Assembly (NCBI RefSeq): GCF_030440515.1
Contig: NZ_CP076543.1
Location: 2,046,001-2,110,000, forward strand
Direction of reading: 5' to 3'
Length of the DNA stretch: 64,000 bases
DNA from: Streptomyces xanthophaeus
Lineage (GTDB): Bacteria; Actinomycetota; Actinomycetes; Streptomycetales; Streptomycetaceae
Positions within the stretch are counted from its first letter, which is position 1, and every line of letters begins with the position of its first letter. The notes under the pieces were generated by a model. That model was given only the letters and a program-made list of their open reading frames with translations, was not told the DNA's origin and ran no database searches. The position numbers and the translations under genes are program-made. This document shows, piece after piece, positions 43,246 through 64,000 of the stretch.

Positions 43246-46200
43246 TCACTGGGCGGGGCGCCCGAGTTGCGTGTCGATGAAGCTGAAGAGGTCTTCCACG
43301 GAGGTCGACTCCAGTACGTCCGCGGCGTCGTCGCCCGGCTCCGTCCCGGACGGGCCGCCGGCCCCATCGATCCGGGACAGCAGTCGCCGCAGCCGGGCGG
43401 AGACCTCGGAGCGGTCCGGGGAGTCGTCGGGGATCGCCGCCAACAGGGCGTCCACCTTGTCGAGTTCCGCCAGGACGACCTGATGGGCGTCAGGCTCCGG
43501 CGGGACCAGGATTTCGAGCAGGCAGGCCGTGAGGGCCTCGGGGGTGGGGTGGTCGAAGACCAGGGTGGCGGGCAGTTTGACCCCGGTGGCCCCGGAGAGC
43601 CGGTTGCGCAGCTCCACGGCGGTCAGCGAGTCGAAGCCGAGGTCCTGGAAGGCCCGCTGGGGGGCGATGGATTCGGGGTCCGTGCGGCCGAGGACGGCCG
43701 CCACGTCGGTGCGTACGAGGGCGAGCAGCAGCCGCTCCCGCTCGTGGTGACTCAACGGTGCGAGTTCGGCGGCGAGTTCGGCCGGCTGCGTGCCACCGGT
43801 GGCGGCAGCGTGTGAAGCCGGTGCGGCCTGGCGGCCCTGCAGTCCGGTGAGCGCGCTCAGCAGCACCGGCACCCGGCCTTGGGCCCGTACGGCTGCCAGG
43901 TCCATCGGGGCTGCGACGAGCGCGGCGCGGCCGTCGGCCACCGACCGGTCGAAGAGGGCGAATCCTTCGGCCTGCTCGATGCGCCGGAAACCGTCGCGGG
44001 CGAGGCGGGCGAGATCGGCCTCGTCGAGGCCGGCGTTGATGCCGCCGAGCGTCCACGTGCCCCAGGCGATGGAGGTGGCGGCCAGCCCCTGGGCGCGGCG
44101 GTGTGCGGCGAGGGCGTCCAGGAAGGCGTTCGCGGCCGCGTAGTTGGCCTGGCCGGGGCCGCCGAGGACACCCACCGCGGAGGAGAACAGCACGAAGGCC
44201 GCCGGCTGCTTGTCGCGGGTGAGTTCGTGCAGGTTCCAGGCCGCGTCGGCCTTCGGACGGAGCACCGCGCCGAGGCGGTCGCCGGTCAGGGCGGGGACGA
44301 GCCCGTTGTCGAGGACTCCGGCAGTGTGGACGACGGCGGTCAGCGGGTGTTCGCCGGGGATCTCGTCGAGGACCTGGGCGAGGGCCTCCCGGTCGGCGAC
44401 GTCGACGGCCACGCAGGAGACGTGCGCGCCGCTGCTCCTCAGCTCGTCGAGAAGCTCGCCGACGCCTTCGCCCTCCTCACCGGCGCGGGAGAGGAGCAGC
44501 AGCCGGGAGACGCCGTGGGTGGCGACGAGGTGGCGGGCGAAGGCGGCGCCGAGGGCGCCCGTACCGGTGACGAGTACGGTGCCGTCGCTCCTCCAGGCGG
44601 GCGCCCCCTCGGCCGGGTCACCGGCCGGGACGTGCCGCAGGCGCGGCAGGAGCACTCGGCCCGCCCGGAGGGCAGCCTGGGGTTCGCCGGACGCGGCGAG
44701 CCGGGCGACGTGCTCGTCCGTGGCGGCATCGGTACCGCGGACGGTGTCGATGAGGACGATCCGGCCCGGGGACTCCGACTGGGCCGACCGCAAGAGCCCC
44801 CAGACCGCCGCACCCGCCAGATCGGTGACGTCCTCACCCGGCAGCACGGCCACCGCCCCCGAGGTCACCACGACCAGCCGCGTGTCCTCCAGACGCTCAT
44901 CGGCCAGCCACTCCTGTACGAGACCCAGGGCGCGCCGGGTCGCGAGGTGCGCGGCGGCGGCCGGGTCCGCGCCGGGCGCGGCCGGGGTCCAGGGCAGCAG
45001 GACGGTGTCGAACCGGCTGCCGGAGGCGAGTGCCTCGGCCACTGCCGCAGGGGTCGGATAGGCCCCCTCACCGGCGTGGTCCGGGTCGAGGACCGCCCAG
45101 GCGGGTGTCACGGCGGGCGCCGGCACGGTGGCGGGCGTCCAGTCGAGGTGGAAGAGCGACCCATGACCCTGGCCGCCGCCACCGGCGGGGGCCCGGAACT
45201 GCTCCTCGGGCAACCCGCTGAAGGTGATCGAGTCCACCGAGGCCACCAGACTGCCTGCCTCGTCGACCAGTTGCAGCGCGTACGCGGACTCGCCGATCTC
45301 GGTGAATCGCGCCGTGGCGGCGGTGACACCCGTGGTGTACAGCCGTACGCCTCGCCATGCGGTGGGCGTCCTGACCTGGCCGGTGGCCTGGTCTGCGGGG
45401 TGGCCGGCCAGGGCCTCGGTCAGCAGCACCGGGTGCAGTACGTAGCGTCCGGCATCGGCGGCCTCTTCATCGGGGAGCCGGACTTCGATGGCGAATCCCT
45501 CGCCGCCCTCTTCCCATGTGGCGGGGGCTGCGGTCGATGGCGTCTCGTCGGTGAGGTACCAGCCTTCGGCGTGCAGGGTCCAGGAGGCGCCGTCGTCATC
45601 GGGCCGGGAGTACAGGGACAGCCCCGGCCGGCCGGTTCCGTCGGGTGTGCCGGCCCTGAGCTGGATCTGTACCCCGCCCACCTCCGGCAGTACCAGCGGC
45701 ACCCGCAGGTCGAGCTCGTCCAGGTAGGGGAGGCCGATCATGTCGCCTGCGTGGATCGACAGTTCGACGATCGCGGACGGGGGCAGGACGGACGAGCCGA
45801 GGACGCGGTGTTCCGCGAGCCAGGACTCGCTCTCCTGCGAGAGCCGGCTGGTGAACAGGATCTGGTGGGAGCCGGCCACCGTGAGGGGTGAGCCGATGAG
45901 CGGGTGGCCGGTGCCGTGTGTTCCGGAGCCCGGGGCGGCGTGCACGGCCCCCTCGGGTTCCAGCCAGTAGCGCTGGTGTTGGAAGGGGTAGGTGGGGAGG
46001 TCGACGCGTCGGGCACCGGTGCCCTCGTAACAGGCCGCCCAGTCCACCGGGACACCCCGCGTGAACAGGCCGCCGAGAGAAACGAGGAGCTGTTCGGGCT
46101 CGGGGCGGCCCTTGCGCAGGGCCGGAACCACCGGGATTTCTGTGATCTCGCCCGCCATCGCGGACAGGACCCCGTCAGGACCGACCTCGAAGAAGCAACC

Positions 46201-48690
46201 GACACCCAGAGCCTCGATCGAAGCCACCGCATCCGCGAAACGCACCGGCCGGCGGACATGCTCCACCCAGTAATCCACCGACGTCAGCTCACCCGACGAC
46301 ACCACCCGCCCGGTGACGGTGGAAACCACCGTCATCTGCGGAGCACGGAAGGTCAGCCCGGCCACGACCTCACGGAACTCCGCCAACATCGGCTCCATCA
46401 AGGGCGAATGGAACGCGTGACTGACCGACAGCCGCTTGAACCTCACCCCGAGCGAGCCTGCGATCTCCAGAACCTCCGCCTCGGCACCCGCCAGCACCAC
46501 GGAAGAAGGACCGTTGACCGCTGCGATCCCCACCGTCGCCTCACGTCCCGCGAGCAGCGGAAGAACCTGCTCCTCCGAAGCCTGGACCGCGACCATCGCA
46601 CCACCGGCCGGCAACGCCTGCATCAAACGGCCACGCGCCGACACCAGAACCGCCGCGTCCTCCAGCGAGAGGACACCCGCCACATGCGCGGCAGCGATCT
46701 CACCGATCGAATGACCCGCCACCACCTCCGGCCTCACACCCCACGACTCCACCAGCCGGAACAGCGCCACCTCCAAGGCGAACAACGCCGGCTGCGTGTT
46801 CCCCGTCTCATCCAGACCCACACCCGAGAACACCACCTCCCGCAGCGAGCCCTCCAGATGCGACAACACCTCATCGAACACAGCCGCAAAAACCGGGAAC
46901 GCCTCATACAACTCACGCCCCATACCCGCCCGCTGCGCACCCTGACCCGCGAACAAGAACGCCACCCGGCCAACCGTCCGGGCTTCGTCACCCGCATGGG
47001 GGGCAGGGCCCTCCTCCGCCAAGGCCTTGAGCCCGGAGAGGAGTTCTTCCCGGTCGGCGCCGGTGACCACGGCCCGGTGATCGAGAGCGGCGCGGCCGGC
47101 CGCGAGGGAGAGGCCGACGTCGACGGGACGCAGTGACGCATCGGACACGACACGCTCGTACAGACGACGCGCCTGCCCCCGCAGGGCGTCCGCCGTCTTC
47201 CCCGACACCACCCACGGAACCACGGGCAGGACGACACCCGGACCCGCTTCCTGCCCCGCCCCGGCAACGGCGGGCACCTCGGGCACCTCGTGCGCCTCGG
47301 CCAGCTCGGGCACCTGCTCGATGACGACATGGGCGTTGGTACCGCCGAAGCCGAAGGAGGAGACGGCCGCCCGGCGGGGAGCACCGGTTTCCGGCCAGGG
47401 GCGCGCCTCGGTGAGCAGCTCCACCGCGCCGGACTCCCAGTCCACGTGGGTGGTCGGGTTCTCGGCGTGCAGGGTGCGCGGCAGTTCGCCGTGGCGCATG
47501 GCCTGGATCATCTTGATGACGCCGCCCACGCCTGCGGCGGCCTGGGCATGGCCGATGTTCGACTTGAGGGAGCCGAGGTAGAGCGGCCGGTCCGCGGGAC
47601 GGCCCTGGCCGTACGTGGACAGCAGCGCCTGCGCCTCGATCGGGTCACCCAGCCGCGTACCCGTACCGTGCGCCTCCACCACGTCCACATCCGCGACACC
47701 CAGCCGCGCATCGGCGAGAGCCTGCCGGATCACCCGCTCCTGAGCCGGACCGTTCGGCGCCGTCAGACCGTTCGAAGCACCGTCCTGATTCACAGCCGAA
47801 CCACGCAGCACCGCAAGCACCCGATGACCGTTGCGACGCGCATCCGACAACCGCTCCACCAGCAGCAGTCCCACACCCTCGGCCCAGCCCGTCCCGTCCG
47901 CGTCGGCCGAGAACGAACGGCAGCGGCCGTCGGCGGCGAGCCCGCGCAGCCGGGAGAACTCCACGAAGGCGACCGGGCTGGACATCACGGTGACCCCGCC
48001 CGCGAGGGCGAGATCGCACTCGCCGCGGCGCAGCGCGTTCGCCGCCAGGTGCAGGGCCACGAGCGAGGACGAACAGGCGGTGTCCACGGAGAGCGCGGGC
48101 CCTTCGAGGCCCAGCGCATAGGCCACGCGGCCCGAGGCGATGGAGCCGGCGCTGCCGCTGAACAGGTAGCCCTCGAAGCCCTCCGGCGGAAGGTGCGGGC
48201 GGGAGCCGTAGTCGTTGTACATGACCCCGGTGAAGACGCCGGTCCGGGTGGCTTTCAGGGAGAGCGGGTCCAGGCCGGCCCGTTCGAAGGTCTCCCAGGC
48301 GGTCTCCAGCAGCAGCCGCTGCTGCGGGTCGGTGGCGAGCGCCTCGCGCGGGGACATTCCGAACAGCTCGGGGTCGAAGAGGTCGGCGTCGTGCAGGAAG
48401 CCGCCCTCTCGGGAGTAGCTGGTACCGGCCTTCTCGGGGTCGGGATGGTAGAGGCGGTCGGTGTCCCAGCCCCGGTTGGCCGGGAAGTCGGACACCGCGT
48501 CGACCCCGTCGGCCACCAGCTCCCACAGGTCCTCGGGCGAGGAGACGCCTCCCGGGTAGCGGCAGGCCATGGAGACGATCGCGATCGGCTCCTGCGCCTT
48601 CTCCTCGACCTCGCGAAGACGCTTACGGGCATCCCGTGCGTCGGCGATGGCCTTCTTGAGGTATTCGCGGAGTTGTACCTCGTCAGCCAC
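43246..48690 (-). CDS. Type I modular PKS, module 3: KS-AT-DH(defective)-KR-ACP
   Basis: A 1814-aa protein. GTG 48690 with GGGGGAG upstream; the N-terminal docking coil [22 protein letters not shown] follows. KS ([17 protein letters not shown]) and malonyl AT (GHSIGE, HAFH) are intact. The DH keeps [10 protein letters not shown] but lacks the region carrying the YGPxF motif, and HPALLDAAL is changed to HPVLLTEAL, losing the catalytic Asp. KR has Ser/Tyr/Asn (LFSS, NYAAAN) and LDN, but its nucleotide loop reads TGTGALG, one residue shorter than [22 protein letters not shown]. Predicted outcome: an oxygenated beta carbon (hydroxyl or ketone) rather than an alkene. A C-terminal docking tail ends at 43246. 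Confidence 0.92.
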   Translation of the reverse strand: MADEVQLREYLKKAIADARDARKRLREVEEKAQEPIAIVSMACRYPGGVSSPEDLWELVADGVDAVSDFPANRGWDTDRLYHPDPEKAGTSYSREGGFLHDADLFDPELFGMSPREALATDPQQRLLLETAWETFERAGLDPLSLKATRTGVFTGVMYNDYGSRPHLPPEGFEGYLFSGSAGSIASGRVAYALGLEGPALSVDTACSSSLVALHLAANALRRGECDLALAGGVTVMSSPVAFVEFSRLRGLAADGRCRSFSADADGTGWAEGVGLLLVERLSDARRNGHRVLAVLRGSAVNQDGASNGLTAPNGPAQERVIRQALADARLGVADVDVVEAHGTGTRLGDPIEAQALLSTYGQGRPADRPLYLGSLKSNIGHAQAAAGVGGVIKMIQAMRHGELPRTLHAENPTTHVDWESGAVELLTEARPWPETGAPRRAAVSSFGFGGTNAHVVIEQVPELAEAHEVPEVPAVAGAGQEAGPGVVLPVVPWVVSGKTADALRGQARRLYERVVSDASLRPVDVGLSLAAGRAALDHRAVVTGADREELLSGLKALAEEGPAPHAGDEARTVGRVAFLFAGQGAQRAGMGRELYEAFPVFAAVFDEVLSHLEGSLREVVFSGVGLDETGNTQPALFALEVALFRLVESWGVRPEVVAGHSIGEIAAAHVAGVLSLEDAAVLVSARGRLMQALPAGGAMVAVQASEEQVLPLLAGREATVGIAAVNGPSSVVLAGAEAEVLEIAGSLGVRFKRLSVSHAFHSPLMEPMLAEFREVVAGLTFRAPQMTVVSTVTGRVVSSGELTSVDYWVEHVRRPVRFADAVASIEALGVGCFFEVGPDGVLSAMAGEITEIPVVPALRKGRPEPEQLLVSLGGLFTRGVPVDWAACYEGTGARRVDLPTYPFQHQRYWLEPEGAVHAAPGSGTHGTGHPLIGSPLTVAGSHQILFTSRLSQESESWLAEHRVLGSSVLPPSAIVELSIHAGDMIGLPYLDELDLRVPLVLPEVGGVQIQLRAGTPDGTGRPGLSLYSRPDDDGASWTLHAEGWYLTDETPSTAAPATWEEGGEGFAIEVRLPDEEAADAGRYVLHPVLLTEALAGHPADQATGQVRTPTAWRGVRLYTTGVTAATARFTEIGESAYALQLVDEAGSLVASVDSITFSGLPEEQFRAPAGGGGQGHGSLFHLDWTPATVPAPAVTPAWAVLDPDHAGEGAYPTPAAVAEALASGSRFDTVLLPWTPAAPGADPAAAAHLATRRALGLVQEWLADERLEDTRLVVVTSGAVAVLPGEDVTDLAGAAVWGLLRSAQSESPGRIVLIDTVRGTDAATDEHVARLAASGEPQAALRAGRVLLPRLRHVPAGDPAEGAPAWRSDGTVLVTGTGALGAAFARHLVATHGVSRLLLLSRAGEEGEGVGELLDELRSSGAHVSCVAVDVADREALAQVLDEIPGEHPLTAVVHTAGVLDNGLVPALTGDRLGAVLRPKADAAWNLHELTRDKQPAAFVLFSSAVGVLGGPGQANYAAANAFLDALAAHRRAQGLAATSIAWGTWTLGGINAGLDEADLARLARDGFRRIEQAEGFALFDRSVADGRAALVAAPMDLAAVRAQGRVPVLLSALTGLQGRQAAPASHAAATGGTQPAELAAELAPLSHHERERLLLALVRTDVAAVLGRTDPESIAPQRAFQDLGFDSLTAVELRNRLSGATGVKLPATLVFDHPTPEALTACLLEILVPPEPDAHQVVLAELDKVDALLAAIPDDSPDRSEVSARLRRLLSRIDGAGGPSGTEPGDDAADVLESTSVEDLFSFIDTQLGRPAQ
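45964..46969 (-). repeat. Third, near-identical AT-domain copy (module 3)
   Basis: It aligns to 40478-41483 without gaps over about 1 kb, with scattered substitutions only. Divergence begins abruptly after GCCACCCGG at 46969. Confidence 0.85.
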
Positions 48691-48736
48691 GTGTGTTCTC
48701 CCCCGGAGTGATGGGTCTGCTCTGATTGCTGGACGT

Positions 48737-48775
48737 GCCCTGCGGGCGGCAGGCGGCGGGCGCCGCCCGCAGGGC
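48737..48775 (-). promoter_or_regulatory. Stem-loop between the first and second PKS genes
   Basis: Arms GCCCTGCGGGCGGC / GCCGCCCGCAGGGC with an 11-nt loop lie in the 140-nt gap. It could attenuate, process or stabilise the polycistronic mRNA. Confidence 0.6.
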
Positions 48776-48830
48776 GTGGAGCCGTGCGGCTCCGGTGATG
48801 CGTACCGGCCGTACCACTCGGCCGGAGGGC

Positions 48831-62678
<13,848 letters not shown>

Positions 62679-62949
62679 GGCGCTCGGCTGCCCTTTCCTG
62701 GCTGTATTCAAAGCTTCCGAAAGTCCCGGACACCGGAACCCGCATCAAACGACCATAGAACCGATCCAGTCGACTCCTCTCAACACGCACTCACCCTGCG
62801 GTAACCGCAGGGAGCCGCCGCGAGATGGTCGATTCGTTACTGACCGGTGAACCGCGGATGAGGCTGTCGGACTTACATTCTGGACAGATCTGCGCGGAAG
62901 TTCGCAAATTCCTTGACGTCAGGCCCGCAAGAAAATAGGAGCAGTCGCC
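62679..62949. promoter_or_regulatory. Divergent promoter region between PKS operon and NTF2-like genes, with palindrome
   Basis: 271 nt, lower in GC than its surroundings. A 19-bp inverted repeat CCCTGCGGT-A-ACCGCAGGG at 62794-62812 sits near its centre and is a good operator candidate. TACATT at 62874-62879 could be a -10 for the rightward gene. SARP binding direct repeats were not obvious. Confidence 0.5.
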
Positions 62950-63330
62950 ATGAGTGATCTGACCAGCGATGTCGAAAAGCACACCGCCCTGTATGAAGCA
63001 GCCTTCAACGCGGGTGACGCCGACGCCGTGAACGCGATGTACACCCCGGAGGCCATCGCGGTCTGGGAGCCGGGCGTGCCGCTCACCGGCAAGGAGCGCG
63101 AGGACTCCGTCAAGGAGTTCCTGGCCCGGAAGCCCAAGATGAGCGCCCGTCCCCGGCAGTCGTTCGTCACCGGCGACACCGCTCTGCTGATCGTGGACTG
63201 GTCCATCGCGACGGTCGACGACGAGGGCGCCCCCGAGCTGCTCACCGGTGTCGGCGTGGACGTCCTGCGCAGGAACGAGGACGGCAACTGGCTCTACGCG
63301 ATCGACGACCCGTACGGCGAGCAGCAGTAA
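62950..63330 (+). CDS. NTF2/SnoaL-like small protein, candidate cyclase (first of two)
   Basis: A 126-aa protein of the NTF2-like alpha+beta barrel superfamily: helix VEKHTALYEAAFNAGDADAVNAMYTPEAIAVWEPG, then LTGKEREDSVKEFLARKP and beta strands ALLIVDWSIATVD, GVGVDVLRRNEDGNWLYAIDDPYG. ATG with AGGAG upstream. Relatives act as polyketide cyclases, epoxide-opening enzymes or hydroxylases. It is divergent from the PKS and 62 nt before a second member, so a tailoring or cyclisation role is likely. Confidence 0.85.
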   Translation: MSDLTSDVEKHTALYEAAFNAGDADAVNAMYTPEAIAVWEPGVPLTGKEREDSVKEFLARKPKMSARPRQSFVTGDTALLIVDWSIATVDDEGAPELLTGVGVDVLRRNEDGNWLYAIDDPYGEQQ

Positions 63331-63392
63331 ACGGCACCCGGCCCGCAGACCACAGCACCGCGTCCACACCAAAGAAATTGGGGTCCCATCGC

Positions 63393-63818
63393 ATGAGCGT
63401 TCCCGGTCTCACCATCGACTTCGACCCGAACCGTCCTGATCTCACCGCCGACGGGGAAACCCAGAACGAGATATTCATCCAGCTCTTCAACTCCGGCGAC
63501 GGCGCCCTCTTCGACTCGGTATACCGCGCCGACGCGATTTCCAACTTCTCCGGAGAACCGCTCACCGGAGAGGCGCGAACGAATTTCTTCAAGGAGTTCC
63601 TCGCTCCCAAGCCGTTCCTGAAGGCCGAGATCACGCACTCGTACGTGGCCGGCGACGTGGCCCTGATCGGCGTGAAGTTCAGCGTGGAGAGCACGGGTCC
63701 GGACGGCGAGCCGGTCCACCTGGAGGGCCACTGCACGGACGTGCTGCGGCGCGTCGAGGACGGCCGCTGGCTGATGGCCGTCGACCGCCCGGTCGCCGGC
63801 AGCCTGCTCCCCGAGTAG
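63393..63818 (+). CDS. NTF2/SnoaL-like small protein, candidate cyclase (second of two)
   Basis: A 141-aa homologue of the preceding protein: NEIFIQLFNSGDGALFDSVYRADAISNFSGEPLTGEARTNFFKEFL, then VALIGVKFSVEST and HCTDVLRRVEDGRWLMAVDRP. It shares the LTGxxR and DVLRRxEDGxW patterns with its neighbour but is clearly diverged, arguing for distinct functions or a heterodimer. ATG 63393 is preferred to an in-frame TTG at 63378. Followed by a terminator-like hairpin. Confidence 0.85.
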   Translation: MSVPGLTIDFDPNRPDLTADGETQNEIFIQLFNSGDGALFDSVYRADAISNFSGEPLTGEARTNFFKEFLAPKPFLKAEITHSYVAGDVALIGVKFSVESTGPDGEPVHLEGHCTDVLRRVEDGRWLMAVDRPVAGSLLPE

Positions 63819-63827
63819 AACCCTGCC

Positions 63828-63857
63828 CGGGCCCGTACGGTCCTCCGTCCGGGCCCG
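63828..63857 (+). terminator. Terminator-like hairpin after the NTF2-like pair
   Basis: Arms CGGGCCCGTACGG / CCGTCCGGGCCCG (one mismatch) with a TCCT loop, 10 nt after the stop. Confidence 0.65.
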
Positions 63858-63927
63858 GCGCCCCCTCGTGCCGGCTCGCCGGCCCCACCGCCGGCACCCG
63901 AAAGCTCCAGCCCCGGAAAGGGAGACA

Positions 63928-64000
63928 GTGAACAGCACATGGTTCCGGCGGTTCGGCGACGCCCCCGAGGGCGCCCCGCGCCTGGTCCTCTTCCCGCACG
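63928..64000 (+). CDS. Type II thioesterase, 3' end outside window
   Basis: Only 24 codons are visible: GTG then NSTWFRRFGDAP, followed by APRLVLFPHA. The W(F/I)RR...RL(V/L)xFPHAGG opening is characteristic of discrete editing thioesterases in PKS and NRPS clusters, which remove aberrant acyl groups from carrier proteins. GGAAAGGGAGA precedes the GTG. The catalytic Ser/His are beyond the window, so activity cannot be judged. Confidence 0.75.
   Translation, partial: MNSTWFRRFGDAPEGAPRLVLFPH

Overview
The window is high-GC actinobacterial DNA, very probably a Streptomyces chromosome. Evidence: strong third-position G/C bias, GTG/TTG starts, ATGA/GTGA start-stop overlaps, eukaryote-type Ser/Thr kinases, a small SARP regulator, an MbtH protein and large modular type I PKS genes.

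Left part (1-12.7 kb): a leftward sulfonate-utilisation operon (TauD/TfdA dioxygenase, SsuE-type FMN reductase, SsuABC-type transporter, and the start of an LLM flavin monooxygenase cut by the window edge). A possible Cys-containing leader peptide lies upstream. Divergent from it, a ROK regulator overlaps mutA-mutB-meaB, the methylmalonyl-CoA mutase and its GTPase chaperone.

Middle (12.7-30.6 kb): accessory and regulatory genes. These are a NACHT/NLR-like ATPase with a tandemly duplicated P-loop, asparaginase divergent from an Lrp/AsnC regulator, a kinase / pseudokinase / kinase trio, an orphan MbtH preceded by a strong hairpin, a broken secreted protein gene, an HTH-DUF2690 membrane regulator, a secreted CHAP amidase with four peptidoglycan-binding repeats, and a coupled XRE / ImmA-IrrE / MAB_1171c-type / P450 cassette.

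Right part (30.9-64 kb): a biosynthetic gene cluster. An acyl-CoA-dehydrogenase-fold flavoprotein, a P450 and a [3Fe-4S] ferredoxin run rightward. A Tat-exported amine oxidase and a SARP are divergent from each other. Three leftward PKS genes follow, read in the order 62.7 to 36.7 kb: KSQ-AT-ACP / KS-AT-DH-KR-ACP / KS-AT-DH-KR-ACP; then KS-AT-(defective DH)-KR-ACP; then KS-AT-DH-KR-ACP-thioester reductase. Divergent from the PKS are two NTF2/SnoaL-like small proteins and the start of a type II thioesterase at the edge.

All five ATs carry malonyl-type HAFH motifs and there is no ER. The line should release a C10 dienyl, C5-oxygenated enal by reduction. Together with two NTF2-like cyclase candidates, this resembles the logic reported for pentaketide piperidine alkaloids (streptazone/abikoviromycin type). 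The required aminotransferase is not in the window and would be expected beyond the right edge. The alkaloid assignment is inference; domain content, key residues and repeats are read directly from the sequence.
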